This document shows positions 4,589-5,326 of a stretch of DNA of 5,326 nucleotides, piece after piece (position 1 is the first letter of the stretch; every line of letters begins with the position of its first letter). The stretch comes from Bacilli bacterium. GTDB taxonomy: Bacteria > Bacillota_I > Bacilli_A > RF39 > UBA660. Location of the stretch: assembly GCA_017476705.1 (NCBI GenBank), contig JAFUZI010000043.1, positions 1 through 5,326 of the forward strand. Reading direction: 5' to 3'. Position numbers and translations under genes: made by a program. The notes under the pieces were generated by a model, which ran no database searches, was not told the origin of the DNA, and was given only the letters and a program-made list of their open reading frames with translations.

Positions 4589-5326
4589 AATTTTTCTATA
4601 TAATGGGATAATTTTTTTATAAATGAAATACATTAATTTATTGGTAATTAAGTCAAACTCACCAATAAATTCGGTATATTCACCACCAAGTCTTTTTTTG
4701 AAATTATGAATACCAAATGTTGGATTTGATTTATCTGGATTAGCCTCACCACTACATCCAAAGAAATCGATTAATTTATAACCTTCATCATGTGCATCTT
4801 TAATGATTTTTAAATATAGAAGATAATTGGAATTAAGTTCTCTAAGTAAGGTAGAATTTCCTCCATGAATAGTCCAAACTTTATCTTTATATTTTGCAGT
4901 CATAATAGAAGATAAAATAATTTCTTCTTTATCTATTTTTTTAATATCCTCTAATTCTTTTTTAGCTTTATCTAATTGATTATCTAAATCTTTAAGTAAG
5001 TTATCTCTTTTCTTTTGATTTTGAAGTGTTTTAGTATCTTCAATATTTTTTTCAATAGATTCAACTTTATCAGTATATGATTTAACTAAGTCAGCTAACT
5101 TAACTTTAACGATATATAAATCTGACATATTATGTTTGTTTAAAATCTCATAATAGTTTTTAAAATATTCAATAGGTAAAACCTTTTTCATAGACTCTCT
5201 ATCAGCTGTTTCTAACATAGTTTGATAGAATTTATCAATATCATCGATAGTTCCTTTATATATATCTAAGTTATATTGATTTCCTTTGTTAAGTATCTTC
5301 CTTGTTGTTGGATGCATTCCGTTATA
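4577..5326 (-). CDS. FemABX-family peptidoglycan bridge aminoacyltransferase (C-terminal part, cut by window edge)
   Basis: The frame is still open at base 5326, and about 249 residues are visible of a family usually near 400; the N-terminal acyltransferase subdomain lies outside. The ATG at 5315-5317 is unlikely to be the start, because TTRKILNKGNQYNL directly after it matches the central N-R-I-x-K-A stretch of the family. These enzymes use aminoacyl-tRNA to add amino acids to the stem-peptide Lys (or equivalent) of lipid-linked peptidoglycan precursors at the inner membrane face. Counting from that Met, 81-128 is a highly charged helical pair typical of the coiled-coil arm of FemA/MurM. Then come HGGNSTLLRELNSNYLL (151-167), EGYKLIDFFGCSGE (178-191) and FGIHNFKKRLGGEYTEFIGE (201-220), all standard C-terminal motifs. 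A basic tail (234-246) ends the protein. I cannot separate FemA, FemX or MurM from this part. The gene converges on rpmE with back-to-back terminators. Confidence 0.9.
   Translation of the reverse strand, partial: YNGMHPTTRKILNKGNQYNLDIYKGTIDDIDKFYQTMLETADRESMKKVLPIEYFKNYYEILNKHNMSDLYIVKVKLADLVKSYTDKVESIEKNIEDTKTLQNQKKRDNLLKDLDNQLDKAKKELEDIKKIDKEEIILSSIMTAKYKDKVWTIHGGNSTLLRELNSNYLLYLKIIKDAHDEGYKLIDFFGCSGEANPDKSNPTFGIHNFKKRLGGEYTEFIGEFDLITNKLMYFIYKKIIPLYRKIKKH

Overview
The window comes from a low-GC Gram-positive bacterium (Bacillota or a close relative). The DNA is strongly AT-rich by eye, and Shine-Dalgarno sites are of the AGGAGG/AGGTGAT type. Vegetative-type -35/-10 promoters are recognisable. 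All eight genes end in TAA, and Trp is encoded by TGG, so the standard code applies. SpoIIR points to an endospore-forming lineage or one derived from it. The N-terminal style of the secreted protein at 333-1118 resembles proteins I associate with uncultured gut Bacilli/Clostridia (RF39-like groups), but that placement is inference.

Layout. Positions 1-1145 hold two tandem paralogous secreted or surface proteins. The first is cut by the window edge. The second has a near-consensus promoter, and each is followed by an intrinsic terminator. Positions 1179-2288 hold spoIIR and a MntP-type six-helix membrane protein. They are separated by 49 bases containing a long hairpin that buries the mntP Shine-Dalgarno site. 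murA (2349-3602) follows with its own promoter and terminator. A GTG-initiated membrane-anchored protein (3643-4257) looks like a degenerate SGNH/GDSL hydrolase. rpmE (4326-4535, zinc-type ribosomal protein L31) has an extended -10 promoter and a short structured leader. On the opposite strand, converging on rpmE, is the C-terminal part of a FemABX-type peptidoglycan cross-bridge aminoacyltransferase (4577-5326), which runs off the right edge.

How the genes fit together. murA makes the first committed peptidoglycan precursor, and the FemABX protein would add residues to the stem peptide of lipid-linked precursors. SpoIIR is the forespore signal that triggers sigma-E activation in the mother cell. 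spoIIR, mntP, murA and rpmE also lie in one region in Bacillus subtilis, interleaved with rho, tdk, prfA, prmC and other genes, so this looks like a condensed remnant of that neighbourhood. I found no CRISPR array, tRNA, rRNA, transposase or phage gene. No wholly new multi-gene system is evident. The most interesting signals are the hairpin at the mntP start, the degenerate SGNH-like protein directly behind the murA terminator, and the tandem secreted paralogs.
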